From Gammaproteobacteria bacterium (lineage in GTDB: Bacteria; Pseudomonadota; Gammaproteobacteria; GRL18), in the NCBI GenBank assembly GCA_016744375.1, contig JADGEM010000005.1, positions 41,581 to 105,580 of the forward strand: 64,000 nucleotides of DNA, given 5' to 3'. Shown piece after piece: positions 1 to 12,815 of the stretch; position 1 is the stretch's first letter; every line of letters begins with the position of its first letter. The notes under the pieces were generated by a model. It was not told the DNA's origin, did not search any database, and worked only from the letters and a program-made list of their open reading frames with translations. The position numbers and the translations under genes were made by a program.

Positions 1-1
1 T

Positions 2-2120
<2,119 letters not shown>

Positions 2121-2163
2121 GCTGATGTTTCTTTGTTCAGACTGAAGGCTCATATCAATAATT

Positions 2164-2778
2164 ATGACACAAACAAACAGTAAAAAAAATTCACCCAAAA
2201 AAAATCGTAAAGCAGAAATATTGCAGGCCCTTGCCCTGGAGCTGGAAAATCGGCCGGGTGAACGTATTACTACAGCAAATCTTGCTAAGGCAGTTGGTGT
2301 TTCAGAGGCCGCACTCTACCGCCACTTTCCCAGTAAAGCCAAAATGTTTGATGCGCTAATTGAATTCAGTGAAGAAACTGTCTTTGGTTTGATTAATCAA
2401 GTGGTTAAACAACAGGACGGTATCTTTGCACAAATTGAAAAAATTATATCAATTGTTTTGACTTTCTCTGCAAAAAACCCGGGAATAACGCGAGTGTTAC
2501 TGGGTGATGCACTAATTGGTGAGAATGAACGTCTTTTAAAAAGAACCGATCAGTTTTTTCAGCGTATTGAAACTCAACTGAGACAAATATTAAGAGAGGC
2601 TGAGCTAAAAGGGCAATTCAATTATCAGGGGAACATTAGCCAGTTTGCTGAAGTGCTTTCAAGTTTTGTTGAAGGGCAGCTGAGCAAATATGTCAGGAGT
2701 CGATTTAAAAAGCGTCCTGATGAGAACTGGGTAAGTAAGTGGCTATTTTTTGTGAATAGTATTAAGGGGCAAGGTTAA
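2164..2778 (+). CDS. slmA: Nucleoid occlusion factor SlmA (TetR family)
   Basis: DNA-binding inhibitor of FtsZ assembly that keeps division septa off the nucleoid. The 204-residue protein has a basic lysine-rich N-terminus, then a TetR-type helix-turn-helix (~28-65) containing GVSEAALYRHFPSKAKMFDA, which is highly characteristic of SlmA, then an alpha-helical dimerisation and FtsZ-binding region. Length matches the family (about 200). SlmA is essentially confined to gamma- and betaproteobacteria and so supports the taxonomic reading. It is the last gene of the algC-argB-slmA run; the next gene converges from the other strand 13 bases away. Confidence 0.95.
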   Translation: MTQTNSKKNSPKKNRKAEILQALALELENRPGERITTANLAKAVGVSEAALYRHFPSKAKMFDALIEFSEETVFGLINQVVKQQDGIFAQIEKIISIVLTFSAKNPGITRVLLGDALIGENERLLKRTDQFFQRIETQLRQILREAELKGQFNYQGNISQFAEVLSSFVEGQLSKYVRSRFKKRPDENWVSKWLFFVNSIKGQG

Positions 2779-2791
2779 TTTCGCAAGTTCT

Positions 2792-3805
2792 CTATTGATA
2801 AACAACACTCTTAAATTCTTTTAACAATCCCTCAATCTCATCTGTATCGCAAAATTCCTGACCTTCTCGCTCTGGGTTACATCGAATCTGAAAAATAAGC
2901 ATTCTATTTGGGATAGTGATTGTTTTTTCTACCATAGCCAAAGCCATTGCTATATCCCTATATCCTTTTGGGATATCAGTGACTGAAATCTTGTCTGTTG
3001 AATACAATACCTTTGTTGTCGAAAACTCTTTAATGAATGCATTGGCTTTTTTCCAGTGTGAGTCACATTGTGCCTGGTTCAGGCAATTCAGGCGAACGGC
3101 ATTAAGTTTTTTTGCCTGGCTAGGTGTTGAAAGGCTATGCTTAATGCGGTTTGCTTTTAAAATCATAAAGCGTTCAACATCATAGGCAAAAATATTTTTT
3201 ATTTTTTTTGTTTCTATGTCCTGTTGGCTTAGTTGTGTCTGTAAATTTCTTAGAGACTTTCGGGCACTGTCAAGTTGTAGAGTCAGTTGATCAGATATTG
3301 GTTTCCCGGAGCGCTCCATATTGGCTGCTTTTCTAACCAGATTACCAAACTCACGCTTTTTGAGCTCAATGGTTGATTCCAGAATGAGTGAACGTGATTC
3401 GATAATTGATAGTTTTGAATCCAGAGAATCAAGGAGATCATCAATGCTTAAGTAGGTTTTTAATAAAACATTATCATAATCTTTTGACTGGCGCTTCTGC
3501 TTTTCTTCCAGAGCTAATAATTTGTTGACTTCCAGTTGGGCATCCAGTTCGCCTCTGGTTTTTGCCCTTTCTTTGACTTTGCGAGTCACACCCGCTTCAT
3601 CGATATAGCGGATTCTTTGGTTATAATATTCTCTTGGAATGCGGTTTCCGCATTCAGTCATGCCTTCGGCATTTTTCCAGCATTTAATATAGCCGTTAGC
3701 ATATAAGGTAGTAGAAATGAGAGACAGGCATAAACAAGAAACAAATAAGAGTATTATTTTCTTGAAATTAATTATATTTTTATAAAATGGTGTGCTAATT
3801 AACAT
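2792..3805 (-). CDS. Secreted DUF4124-like coiled-coil protein
   Basis: Function unknown. A hydrophobic signal segment (~17-35) is followed by a short DUF4124-like module (~36-75) with YIKCWKNAEGMTECGNRIP, resembling the small envelope module usually written YKWVDxxGxxxY. The two cysteines could form a disulphide. The region ~80-215 is rich in Lys, Glu, Gln and Leu with heptad-like spacing and probably forms a coiled coil. The C-terminal ~80 residues contain four more cysteines. Secretion to the periplasm is inferred from the signal. It stands alone, convergent with slmA and divergent from the permease at 4022. Confidence 0.7.
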   Translation of the reverse strand: MLISTPFYKNIINFKKIILLFVSCLCLSLISTTLYANGYIKCWKNAEGMTECGNRIPREYYNQRIRYIDEAGVTRKVKERAKTRGELDAQLEVNKLLALEEKQKRQSKDYDNVLLKTYLSIDDLLDSLDSKLSIIESRSLILESTIELKKREFGNLVRKAANMERSGKPISDQLTLQLDSARKSLRNLQTQLSQQDIETKKIKNIFAYDVERFMILKANRIKHSLSTPSQAKKLNAVRLNCLNQAQCDSHWKKANAFIKEFSTTKVLYSTDKISVTDIPKGYRDIAMALAMVEKTITIPNRMLIFQIRCNPEREGQEFCDTDEIEGLLKEFKSVVYQ

Positions 3806-4021
3806 ATATAATGATAAGTGTAGTTATGGCTCAGCTTTATTTCCAGCCTGATTCTTGTTTTTATTGTTAAATCTAAAAAAATACTTAGAGTAAGGTTAAT
3901 GTATAACATTTTATGGCTTTTTGGCAAAGTAATTCGTGCATAATTTATGACAAAGTTAACATCTATCAGTCAAATCATACATTATTGCGGTTATTTTTTC
4001 TTGTAGAAATAAGAGATTCGT

Positions 4022-4777
4022 ATGTCAATTTCTGAGCAACTCGTCCTGCTGTTTATATCTTATATCGCAAATACATTTTCTGCTTTTGCTGGTGGCGGTG
4101 CAGGTTTGATTCAACTGCCCATGCTCATTTTTCTTGGTTTACCTTTTAGCATTGCCCTGGCAACGCATAAAGTGGCCAGTATAGCACTGGGTGTTGGTGC
4201 AACGCTGAGGCATTTACGCACAGGCAAGTTAAAACTTAAGTTTTCATTATTTATTTTATTGTCCGGCGTCCCGGGAGTGATTGCTGGAGGCTATATTATT
4301 GTACAGATCCCTGATGAGGCAGCCCGGTTTGCTTTGGGGGTGCTGACAATCTCACTGGGTGTTTATTCATGGTTAAAACCTGATTTAGGGAGAGAACACT
4401 TTGCGCTTAATAGGAATAGTTCAGGTCTGCTTATCGGGGGAGTTGTTTTATGTCTGATTGGCGTGCTAAATGGCTCATTGACATCAGGAACTGGATTATT
4501 TGTTACTTTGTGGTTGGTGAGGTGGTTTGGTTTTGATTATAAAACGGCAGTAGCTTACACATTAGTATTAGTCGGTGTTTTCTGGAATGGCACTGGTGCG
4601 CTGACATTGGGTATGCTTAGTACCATTCAGTGGGATTGGCTTCCTGCACTGTTGATGGGTTCACTTTTTGGAGGGTATACTGGTGCCCATCTGGCGATTA
4701 TAGCTAATAATCGCTGGATAAAACGGGGCTTTGAATTTGTTACCATTGCTGTAGGGACACAGCTAATTCTGGGTTAG
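4022..4777 (+). CDS. Sulfite exporter TauE/SafE family permease
   Basis: Integral membrane protein of 251 residues with about eight hydrophobic segments. The family hallmarks are the N-terminal glycine-rich repeat AFAGGGAGLIQLPML (~21-35), the motif ATHKVASIALG (~47-57) and the second glycine-rich half beginning GVLNGSLTSGTGLFV (~142-156). Family members export sulfite, sulfoacetate or related organosulfur or C2 anions. The substrate cannot be assigned here because no sulfur gene adjoins it. It ends nine bases before the end of convergent metF. Confidence 0.88.
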   Translation: MSISEQLVLLFISYIANTFSAFAGGGAGLIQLPMLIFLGLPFSIALATHKVASIALGVGATLRHLRTGKLKLKFSLFILLSGVPGVIAGGYIIVQIPDEAARFALGVLTISLGVYSWLKPDLGREHFALNRNSSGLLIGGVVLCLIGVLNGSLTSGTGLFVTLWLVRWFGFDYKTAVAYTLVLVGVFWNGTGALTLGMLSTIQWDWLPALLMGSLFGGYTGAHLAIIANNRWIKRGFEFVTIAVGTQLILG

Positions 4778-4786
4778 TTAATGAGT

Positions 4787-5662
4787 CTATCCGGTTTTCA
4801 TGCCTAGATTTTGGCAAATCTGAAGTGTTGTTTTACTTTGGTTCAAGGTGTAAAAATGCAAACCCGGAGCACCAGCTGCTAATAGTTTTTCACATAAATT
4901 AGAGATGACTTCAAGTCCCAAAGCTTTAATTGAGTCAATATCATCACCATATCCTTCCAGGCGTTTAGCCAGCCAGCGAGGTATTTCTGCGCCGCACATG
5001 TCTGAAAAACCTGCCAGACGGGAATAATTGGTGATGGGCATAATGCCGGGAATGACGGGCTTATGCAAGCCTGCTTTCTCACAACTGTCGATAAAGTAGA
5101 GATAAGAATCAATATTGAAAAAATATTGAGTAATGGCACTATCAGCACCCGCACTCATTTTGCTTATAAAGTTGTTCAGATCAGTCTGAGCGTTTTTTGC
5201 CTGCGGGTGAACTTCAGGATAAGCAGCCACTTCAATATGAAAGTGTTCACCTGTTTCAGTGCGAATGAATTCAACCAATTCATTCGCATAGCGAAACTCA
5301 CCGACATCACGGTGCCCTGATGGCAGATCACCTCTTAAAGCAACAATCCGGTTAATACCGCGTTCAATAAACGTATCAAGTAAAGATTTAATACCCTCTT
5401 TGGTGGAACCAATGCAGGATAAGTGAGGCGCGCCTGAAAAGCCGGCATCCATAATGCTTTTGACAGTGTTTAGCGTCCCTTCCTGAGTACTGCCACCGGC
5501 ACCATAAGTTACTGAAAAATAAAGCGGATCCAAAACGCTTAATTTATCACGAACAATCGCGAGTTTTTCAGCACCCTCTGCTGTTTTGGTTGGAAAGAAC
5601 TCAAAACTGATGGGCTGTTTCTCTTTGTTATAGAGAGTTTTATTATGGTTGCTTATTGTCAT
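4787..5662 (-). CDS. metF: 5,10-methylenetetrahydrofolate reductase
   Basis: Flavoprotein that reduces 5,10-methylene-THF to 5-methyl-THF for methionine synthesis. The TIM-barrel MetF family is shown by PISFEFFPTK (~17-26; the glutamate corresponds to the catalytic acid), VTYGAGGST (~52-60), HLSCIGST (~80-87) and ALRGDLP (~107-113). Its 291 residues fit the bacterial form without the eukaryotic regulatory domain. It is the last gene of the minus-strand methyl-cycle set metK-ahcY-metF, starting 33 bases after ahcY ends. Co-regulation with ahcY and metK is inferred from spacing; no operator was recognised. Confidence 0.96.
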   Translation of the reverse strand: MTISNHNKTLYNKEKQPISFEFFPTKTAEGAEKLAIVRDKLSVLDPLYFSVTYGAGGSTQEGTLNTVKSIMDAGFSGAPHLSCIGSTKEGIKSLLDTFIERGINRIVALRGDLPSGHRDVGEFRYANELVEFIRTETGEHFHIEVAAYPEVHPQAKNAQTDLNNFISKMSAGADSAITQYFFNIDSYLYFIDSCEKAGLHKPVIPGIMPITNYSRLAGFSDMCGAEIPRWLAKRLEGYGDDIDSIKALGLEVISNLCEKLLAAGAPGLHFYTLNQSKTTLQICQNLGMKTG

Positions 5663-5695
5663 AATGAATAATAGCTCTTAAGAGACACGTATTTG

Positions 5696-7102
5696 TTAGT
5701 AACGATAGTGATCAGCCTTATATGGCCCTTCCTGAGGTACATTAATATAATCTGCCTGCTCTTTAGAGAGCAGCGTTAATTTAGCACCAATTTTCATCAG
5801 GTGTAAATGAGCGACTTTTTCATCTAATAATTTTGGCAAGATATAGACTTTGTTTTCATATTTTTCGGCATTAGTGAAAAATTCAATCTGTGCCATTACC
5901 TGGTTGGTGAAAGATGCTGACATAACAAAGCTGGGATGCCCTGTAGCACAGCCAAGATTGACCAGGCGTCCTTTTGCTAAAATAATAATTTTCTTACCGT
6001 CAGGGAAGATCACATGATCAACTTGAGGTTTAATTTCTTCCCATTCGTATTTTTCCAGAGAGGCGATGTCAATTTCAGAATCGAAGTGGCCGATATTACA
6101 AACAATGGCTTCATTTTTCATGGCCTGCATATGATCGTGATTAATAACATTCACATTACCAGTAGTTGTGACAAAAATATCACCCATTGAAGCCACTTCA
6201 TTCATATCAACAACACGATAGCCTTCCATTGCCGCTTGTAAGGCACAAATCGGATCGATTTCTGTGACCCATACCGTTGCTCCCATGCCACGGTAAGCCT
6301 GAGCACAACCTTTGCCCACATCACCATAACCCAGGACAACACATATTTTACCGGCAATCATGACATCGGTGGCACGCTTAATGCTGTCAATTAACGACTC
6401 ACGACAACCATAGAGATTATCAAACTTAGATTTAGTGGCTGAGTCGTTGACATTCATTGCGGGAAATAATAACTCACCTTTTTCCTGCATTTCATAGAGG
6501 CGATGCACGCCAGTCGTGGTTTCTTCTGTAACACCTTTAACGCTGCCGGCAATGTCCTGCCAGGTACTTGAGCCTGGTTCAATGGTACGGCGAAGCACAT
6601 CTAAAATGGCTTTATATTCTTCATTATCATCATCTTTAGTCGCTGGAATTGCACCGGCTTTTTCAAATTCAACACCTTTGTGGACTAATAATGTGGCATC
6701 CCCACCATCATCCAGAATCATATTGGGTAATTGACCATCTGGCCATAATAGTGCTTGTTCAGTACACCACCAGTATTCTTCAATGGTTTCACCTTTCCAG
6801 GCAAAAACTGGTATGCCGCTGGCAGCAATTGCTGCGGCTGCATGATCCTGAGTTGAGAAAATATTACAGGAAACCCAGCGTACTTCAGCGCCTAAATTGA
6901 CTAAAGTCTCGATTAATACGGCAGTCTGAATAGTCATGTGAATACTACCCATAATGCGACAGCCTGCTAAGGGGCTCTTGCCAGCATATTCTTCTCTGAG
7001 GGCCATCAGACCCGGCATTTCAATTTCGGCGATTGATATTTCTTTGCGTCCCCAATCGGCGAGGCTTATATCGGCGACTTTATAGTCGGAAAAAGTAGTC
7101 AT
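5696..7102 (-). CDS. ahcY: Adenosylhomocysteinase
   Basis: NAD-dependent hydrolase cleaving S-adenosylhomocysteine to adenosine and homocysteine, relieving product inhibition of methyltransferases. Visible motifs are [16 protein letters not shown] (~52-67), the catalytic-region [14 protein letters not shown] (~220-233), the Rossmann loop [12 protein letters not shown] (~259-270), [14 protein letters not shown] (~400) and the C-terminal KADHYRY that reaches the partner's cofactor site in this family. At 468 residues it is the usual bacterial size. It lies 42 bases downstream of metK, too little space for a separate SAH riboswitch, and 33 bases before metF. Confidence 0.98.
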   Translation of the reverse strand: MTTFSDYKVADISLADWGRKEISIAEIEMPGLMALREEYAGKSPLAGCRIMGSIHMTIQTAVLIETLVNLGAEVRWVSCNIFSTQDHAAAAIAASGIPVFAWKGETIEEYWWCTEQALLWPDGQLPNMILDDGGDATLLVHKGVEFEKAGAIPATKDDDNEEYKAILDVLRRTIEPGSSTWQDIAGSVKGVTEETTTGVHRLYEMQEKGELLFPAMNVNDSATKSKFDNLYGCRESLIDSIKRATDVMIAGKICVVLGYGDVGKGCAQAYRGMGATVWVTEIDPICALQAAMEGYRVVDMNEVASMGDIFVTTTGNVNVINHDHMQAMKNEAIVCNIGHFDSEIDIASLEKYEWEEIKPQVDHVIFPDGKKIIILAKGRLVNLGCATGHPSFVMSASFTNQVMAQIEFFTNAEKYENKVYILPKLLDEKVAHLHLMKIGAKLTLLSKEQADYINVPQEGPYKADHYRY

Positions 7103-7144
7103 GTAATATCCTTTGCTAATATATCGTATTTGTTTTTATCAGTT

Positions 7145-8305
7145 TTAGAGGCTGGCAGAAGCTTTCAATGCGTCTGCTTTATCGGTTTGTTCCCAGCTGA
7201 ACTCAGCTTCTTCACGGCCAAAGTGACCATAGGCTGCTGTTGCTTTATAAATAGGACGAAGCAGGTCAAGCATTTTAACTAAACCGCCGGCACGTAAATC
7301 AAAGTGTTCAGCAATGAGTGTAACCAGCTTTTCATCGCTGACTTTACCAGTACCAAAGGTATTGACTGAAACGGAAGTGGGTTCGGAAACACCGATTGCA
7401 TAGGAAACCTGGATTTCACAACGATCAGCCAGACCTGCTGCAACGATGTTCTTAGCAACGTAGCGGCCGGCATAAGCAGCACTGCGATCAACCTTGGAAG
7501 GATCTTTTCCTGAGAATGCGCCACCGCCATGGCGAGCCATGCCGCCATAAGTATCAACAATAATTTTTCGGCCGGTTAAGCCGCAATCACCGACAGGGCC
7601 ACCGATGACAAAACGTCCGGTTGGGTTAATATGGAACTTGGTGTCTTTTGACAGCCACTTTTCCGGTAGAATCGGTTTGATGATCTCATCCATGATTGCT
7701 TCACGCAGGGTCTCAATACTGACATCATCATCATGCTGAGTTGATAATACCACCGCATCAATAGCAACGGGTTTATCATTTTCATAACGAAAGGTCACCT
7801 GGCTTTTTGCATCAGGGCGGAGCCAGCTGAGAAGACCACTTTTTCTCACATGAGCCTGGCGTTTAACCAGCTGGTGTGCAAAGGTAATGGGCGCTGGCAT
7901 CAAAATATCAGTTTCATTACTGGCATAACCAAACATCATGCCCTGATCTCCGGCACCCTGTTCATGTGCATCTGTTTCATCAACACCCATGGCAATATCC
8001 GTAGACTGTTTACCAATGGAAGTAAGAATGGCACAAGATTGAGAATCAAAGCCCATATCAGAATGGTTGTAGCCAATTTCCTTTATAGTATCACGTACAA
8101 TTTGCTGCATATCAACATTAGATGAAGTGGTTATTTCTCCTGAAAGAATAACCATGCCGGTATGAATCATCGTTTCACAAGCAACACGTGCCTGTTTATC
8201 ATCAGCTAATATAGCATCAAGAACAGCATCAGATATTTGATCTGCCATTTTGTCCGGATGTCCCTCAGAAACAGACTCGGAGGTAAATAAGTGGATATTG
8301 GCCAT
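7145..8305 (-). CDS. metK: S-adenosylmethionine synthase
   Basis: Makes SAM from methionine and ATP. The 386-residue protein contains the family motifs [16 protein letters not shown] (~10-25), [12 protein letters not shown] (~115-126), the glycine-rich [19 protein letters not shown] (~258-276) and [13 protein letters not shown] near the end. It is the first gene of the minus-strand metK-ahcY-metF set, so the promoter should lie in 8306-8537, which it shares divergently with the thioredoxin-like gene. I see no recognisable SAM or SAH riboswitch there. All three genes serve the activated methyl cycle. Confidence 0.98.
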   Translation of the reverse strand: MANIHLFTSESVSEGHPDKMADQISDAVLDAILADDKQARVACETMIHTGMVILSGEITTSSNVDMQQIVRDTIKEIGYNHSDMGFDSQSCAILTSIGKQSTDIAMGVDETDAHEQGAGDQGMMFGYASNETDILMPAPITFAHQLVKRQAHVRKSGLLSWLRPDAKSQVTFRYENDKPVAIDAVVLSTQHDDDVSIETLREAIMDEIIKPILPEKWLSKDTKFHINPTGRFVIGGPVGDCGLTGRKIIVDTYGGMARHGGGAFSGKDPSKVDRSAAYAGRYVAKNIVAAGLADRCEIQVSYAIGVSEPTSVSVNTFGTGKVSDEKLVTLIAEHFDLRAGGLVKMLDLLRPIYKATAAYGHFGREEAEFSWEQTDKADALKASASL

Positions 8306-8537
8306 AAATTTTCCTGTGTGTAACTACCTGTTGATTGATGACAAGCAGTGTGAGTAAATGTATTTAACCCGATAGTTTAGACCTTATTTGAGTAACTTTA
8401 AATATTTTAAAGAAATTAGGCGAAATAAATGAAAATAATTCATACTTCTTAGTGATATGTCAAAATTAAGGGGTTGGTTGCCAAGCCCTAGTAAAGTTAC
8501 TATATCTATAAAATTTCAATGAACATAAGGAAAAATA

Positions 8538-9092
8538 ATGGTCAGCCTTGAAACACCTGTTTGTGATTTTGATAAAGCGGCAATTGATTTTTTATTGCCG
8601 GATGTTGATGGAAAAGTGTGGAGCCTGGAAGGATGCAGTGGTGAAAAAGGTTTATTAATCATGTTTATCTGTAATCATTGTCCTTATGTCAAGGCTGTTT
8701 TAGAACGGCTGGTCCGCGATACTAGTGAGTTACAGGAATTTGGCATCAACAGTGTAGCGATTATGTCAAATGATCCAACTCAGTATGCAGAGGATTCACC
8801 TGAGAATATGTGTAAAATAGCTCAGGAAGCTGGTTTTTCTTTTCCATATCTGCTTGATTCATCCCAACAGACTGCCAAAGAGTACGGTGCCGTATGCACT
8901 CCAGATTTTTTTGGTTATAACGCACAGCTTAAATTGCAATACCGTGGTCGACTGGATGCATCCAGAAAAGAAACCGCCGCAGCGGATGTTAAACGTGATT
9001 TATTTGAAGCAATGAAGCAAGTTGCGCAAAGTGGAAAGGGACCAGCAGAGCAAATCCCAAGTATGGGCTGTTCTATTAAATGGCTTGATTGA
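8538..9092 (+). CDS. Thioredoxin-fold (AhpC/TSA-like) protein
   Basis: Cytoplasmic thioredoxin-fold protein of 184 residues resembling the redoxin/AhpC-TSA family often annotated as thioredoxin family protein. The redox motif is CNHC in IMFICNHCPYVKAV (~41-54), followed by VAIMSNDPTQYAEDSPENM and YLLDSSQQTAKEYGAVCTPDFF, which carries the cis-Pro-like TP segment. No signal peptide is seen. It would act as a thiol-disulphide oxidoreductase or peroxidase; the natural substrate is unknown. The ATG follows AAGGAAA at good spacing. Confidence 0.82.
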   Translation: MVSLETPVCDFDKAAIDFLLPDVDGKVWSLEGCSGEKGLLIMFICNHCPYVKAVLERLVRDTSELQEFGINSVAIMSNDPTQYAEDSPENMCKIAQEAGFSFPYLLDSSQQTAKEYGAVCTPDFFGYNAQLKLQYRGRLDASRKETAAADVKRDLFEAMKQVAQSGKGPAEQIPSMGCSIKWLD

Positions 9093-9440
9093 TATTTGTC
9101 AATCAAATACAGAAACAAACCCCTGGATTGTAGGAAAAGAGCTTAGCTTAATAAATGAAGAAACTGACTCAGACTTGATGTTAACTTATTGAAAGTAGGC
9201 AACAATAATAATCCACAGCTTTTTTTTTGACAATAAAAGGTATAAGTATTCCTTTATGCAAACTATTAAAAAATAAAGGTGTACTTTATACCTGATTTCT
9301 ATTATATTCCCTAAACCGCTTTTTTTAGCGGACTGAATATATTGGGGAAAAAGCCCCAAAAAGTTGCTGTCTCGGAATATATAAGAGACAATGCGACTCA
9401 AAATTTTAATTGAAAACTTCCTTAATTCCAGGAGAATCAT
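9093..9440 (+). promoter_or_regulatory. Structured leader upstream of tkt (four hairpins)
   Basis: A 348-base gene-free stretch. From 9238 to 9390 it contains four consecutive inverted repeats: (1) AGGTATAA 9238-9245 with TTATACCT 9286-9293, enclosing CCTTTAT 9251-9257 with ATAAAGG 9273-9279, together one long stem with small internal loops; (2) CCGCT 9316-9320 with AGCGG 9327-9331; (3) TTGGGG 9342-9347 with CCCCAA 9354-9359; (4) TGTCTC 9368-9373 with GAGACA 9385-9390. None is followed by a T-run on the plus strand. A TTGACA hexamer at 9227-9232 could be a -35 box, but no convincing -10 sits at the ideal distance. The tkt ribosome site CAGGAGAA (9429-9436) follows. It matches no riboswitch I recognise. 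Confidence 0.5.
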
Positions 9441-11414
9441 ATGCCAGATCGTAAGGTACTAGCCAATGCTATTCGTGCACTAAGTATGGATGCTGTACAA
9501 AAAGCAAACTCAGGACACCCCGGTGCACCAATGGGGATGGCTGATATCGCAGAAGTGCTTTGGAATGGCTTCATGGATCATAATCCGGCTAACCCGAACT
9601 GGGCTAACCGTGACCGCTTTGTTTTATCCAATGGTCATGGTTCTATGCTGATTTATTCACTATTACACCTAACTGGTTATGACCTTTCAATTGACGATCT
9701 GAAATCTTTCCGTCAATTACATTCAAAAACGCCGGGTCATCCAGAATATGGTTATGCACCTGGTGTTGAAACAACAACAGGTCCTCTGGGTCAGGGTATT
9801 ACCAATGCCATTGGTATGGCGGTTGCAGAAAAAGCTTTAGCGGGTCAATTCAACCAGAAAGGTCACACTATTGTTGATCACAACACTTATGTGTTTTTGG
9901 GTGATGGTTGTTTGATGGAAGGTATTTCTCACGAAGCCTGTTCATTAGCTGGCACTTTAGGTCTGGGTAATCTGATTGCATTTTGGGATGACAACGGTAT
10001 TTCTATTGACGGTCATGTTGAAGGCTGGTTCTCGGATGATACGCCTAAGCGTTTCGAATCTTATGGCTGGCATGTTATTGCTGATGTAGATGGTCATAAT
10101 CCTGAAGAGCTTATAAAAGCAGTTGAAATGGCCAAAGCCATGACTGATAAACCAACCATGATTTGTTGTAAAACAACGATTGGTTTTGGTTCACCAAACA
10201 AAGCCGGCAGCCATGCTTGTCACGGAGCACCATTGGGTGAAGAAGAAATTAATCTGACTAAAGCAGCTCTTGGCTGGGATCACGGTGCTTTTGAAGTGCC
10301 TGATGATGTTTACCAGGGTTGGGATGCAAAAGAAAAAGGTGCAGCAGCAGAAGCAGCATGGGATGAAAAATTTGCAGCCTATAAAGCAGAATTTCCAGAA
10401 CTGGCGGCAGAATTTGAGCGTCGTATGTCAGGTGAGTTACCCGCAGACTGGGCAGAAAATTCTGCAAAATATATCGCACAGGTTAATGCCGATGCCAAGA
10501 GCCCTGCAACACGTCAGGCTTCATTAGCAAGTATTGAAGCATACTCTCCAATGTTACCTGAAATGTTTGGTGGTTCAGCTGATTTAGGTTGTTCCAACCT
10601 GACTGAATGGTCTGGTTACAAGCCAATGTGTGACAATGAAGTGTTTAACTATGTTAACTATGGTGTCCGTGAATTTGCGATGTCAGCCATGATGAATGGT
10701 ATGGCACTGCATGGTGGATTAATTCCATTTGGTGCAACCTTCTTAATGTTCTCAGAGTATGCCCGTAATGCACTACGCATGGCAGCACTGATGAAAATTC
10801 GTTCCATCTTTGTTTATACTCATGACTCAATTGGTCTGGGTGAAGATGGTCCAACACACCAGGCGGTTGAACAAATTCCAACTATGCGCATGATTCCAAA
10901 TATGGCTGTATGGCGTCCATGTGATGCCGTTGAGTCAGCGGTTGCATGGCAGCAGGCTGCAGAACGTGCTGGCGGACCGTCTTGTCTGATTTTCTCTCGC
11001 CAGGGTTTGCCACATCAAACACGTACTGATGCACAGATTGCTGAAATTACTAAGGGTGCTTACATTCTTAAAGACTGTGATGGCACACCAGATGCAATTA
11101 TTATCGGTACTGGCTCAGAAGTCGCACTGGCTATGGGTGCAGCAGAGCAAATGTCTGGTAAGAAAATTCGTGTTGTTTCTATGCCTTCTACGAATGTTTT
11201 TGATGCACAAGACGCCGCTTATAAAGCCTCTGTACTAACTAAAGGAGTTCCAACGGTTGCTGTTGAAGCAGCAGTGACTGATGCATGGTACAAATATGCA
11301 GATGCTGTAGTTGGTATCGACCATTTTGGTGAGTCTGCTCCAGCAGATGTTCTGTTCAAAGAATTTGGTTTCACTGTAGAGAATGTTGTTAAAACAGTTG
11401 AAAGTATTATTTAA
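9441..11414 (+). CDS. tkt: Transketolase
   Basis: Thiamine-diphosphate enzyme moving two-carbon ketol units in the Calvin and pentose-phosphate pathways. Motifs: [13 protein letters not shown] (~24-36), the TPP/metal loop [12 protein letters not shown] (~154-165), [19 protein letters not shown] (~249-267), and the pyrimidine-domain segments [17 protein letters not shown] and [10 protein letters not shown]. Its 657 residues are typical. It is preceded by a strong ribosome site (AGGAGAATC) and a structured leader, and heads the tkt-gap-pgk-pyk-fba run. That gene set resembles Calvin-cycle clusters of autotrophic proteobacteria, but no RuBisCO or phosphoribulokinase is in the window, so a purely glycolytic/pentose-phosphate role is equally possible. 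Confidence 0.98.
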   Translation: MPDRKVLANAIRALSMDAVQKANSGHPGAPMGMADIAEVLWNGFMDHNPANPNWANRDRFVLSNGHGSMLIYSLLHLTGYDLSIDDLKSFRQLHSKTPGHPEYGYAPGVETTTGPLGQGITNAIGMAVAEKALAGQFNQKGHTIVDHNTYVFLGDGCLMEGISHEACSLAGTLGLGNLIAFWDDNGISIDGHVEGWFSDDTPKRFESYGWHVIADVDGHNPEELIKAVEMAKAMTDKPTMICCKTTIGFGSPNKAGSHACHGAPLGEEEINLTKAALGWDHGAFEVPDDVYQGWDAKEKGAAAEAAWDEKFAAYKAEFPELAAEFERRMSGELPADWAENSAKYIAQVNADAKSPATRQASLASIEAYSPMLPEMFGGSADLGCSNLTEWSGYKPMCDNEVFNYVNYGVREFAMSAMMNGMALHGGLIPFGATFLMFSEYARNALRMAALMKIRSIFVYTHDSIGLGEDGPTHQAVEQIPTMRMIPNMAVWRPCDAVESAVAWQQAAERAGGPSCLIFSRQGLPHQTRTDAQIAEITKGAYILKDCDGTPDAIIIGTGSEVALAMGAAEQMSGKKIRVVSMPSTNVFDAQDAAYKASVLTKGVPTVAVEAAVTDAWYKYADAVVGIDHFGESAPADVLFKEFGFTVENVVKTVESII

Positions 11415-11431
11415 TTCAAAATTCTAATAGT

Positions 11432-11466
11432 ACCCCTTCTTTTCATTAAACCCGAAAAGAAGGGGT
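11432..11466 (+). terminator. Perfect 13-bp hairpin between tkt and gap
   Basis: ACCCCTTCTTTTC (11432-11444) and GAAAAGAAGGGGT (11454-11466) are exact reverse complements separated by nine bases. No T-run follows on the plus strand, so it may act less as an intrinsic terminator than as an RNA-stabilising or processing hairpin that sets different tkt and gap mRNA levels. The gap gene starts 53 bases downstream. Confidence 0.7.
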
Positions 11467-11516
11467 GTCACTAATCTATCAAGATAAATTAAATTTTTAA
11501 TAATTTAGGAGAATAA

Positions 11517-12524
<1,008 letters not shown>

Positions 12525-12536
12525 TATTGCGTAAAA

Positions 12537-12583
12537 ATCTATGTAGATCAAGCATTAAGTCTCGCTTAGTGCTTAGCATAGAT
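12537..12583 (+). terminator. Two-part stem-loop after gap
   Basis: ATCTATG (12537-12543) pairs with CATAGAT (12577-12583), and inside it AAGCATTAAG (12550-12559) pairs with CTTAGTGCTT (12565-12574) with one mismatch. It starts 12 bases after the gap stop codon. There is no T-run directly behind it, but a typical terminator follows at 12590. It may protect the gap message from 3' decay. Confidence 0.5.
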
Positions 12584-12589
12584 GAAGAT

Positions 12590-12630
12590 AAAGAGCATAC
12601 AGGTGAGAACCTTGTGCTCTTTGCTTTTTC
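12590..12630 (+). terminator. Rho-independent terminator after gap
   Basis: AAAGAGCA (12590-12597) pairs with TGCTCTTT (12615-12622), and the stem continues inward through CAGGT/ACCTTG with a small bulge. GCTTTTTC follows. This resembles an intrinsic terminator and suggests pgk has its own promoter in the remaining ~185 bases. Confidence 0.7.
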
Positions 12631-12663
12631 TTCGTAGATTAGCTCAAAAGCTTTCATTCTTTT

Positions 12664-12726
12664 AATCATAGTTTTTATTAAATCATAGTTTTTTAAGTTA
12701 TAGCTTTTTAAATTATAGTTTTTATC
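12664..12726 (+). repeat. Four imperfect ~16-bp AT-rich repeats
   Basis: Between gap and pgk, the unit (A)AAT(C/T)ATAGTTTTT(A/T) occurs four times in a row, starting near 12664, 12680, 12696 and 12710, with a few substitutions. It lies 90-150 bases upstream of the pgk start codon. It may be slippage-generated, or act as an AT-rich upstream element or multiple binding sites for the pgk promoter; no function can be assigned. Confidence 0.5.
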
Positions 12727-12815
12727 TGAATACATTTTTACTCTTCAGCATCAAAGAGAAAGAAAGCATTTAAATAGATATTATAAATTTTTACAATTTT
12801 GCAAGAGGAATTCGC

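Noticed and set aside
8306..8537. Possible SAM or SAH riboswitch upstream of metK
   Set aside because: No recognisable SAM-I, SAM-II or SAH core was found; the only notable structure is a short imperfect GGGGTTGG/CCAAGCCC hairpin near 8470.
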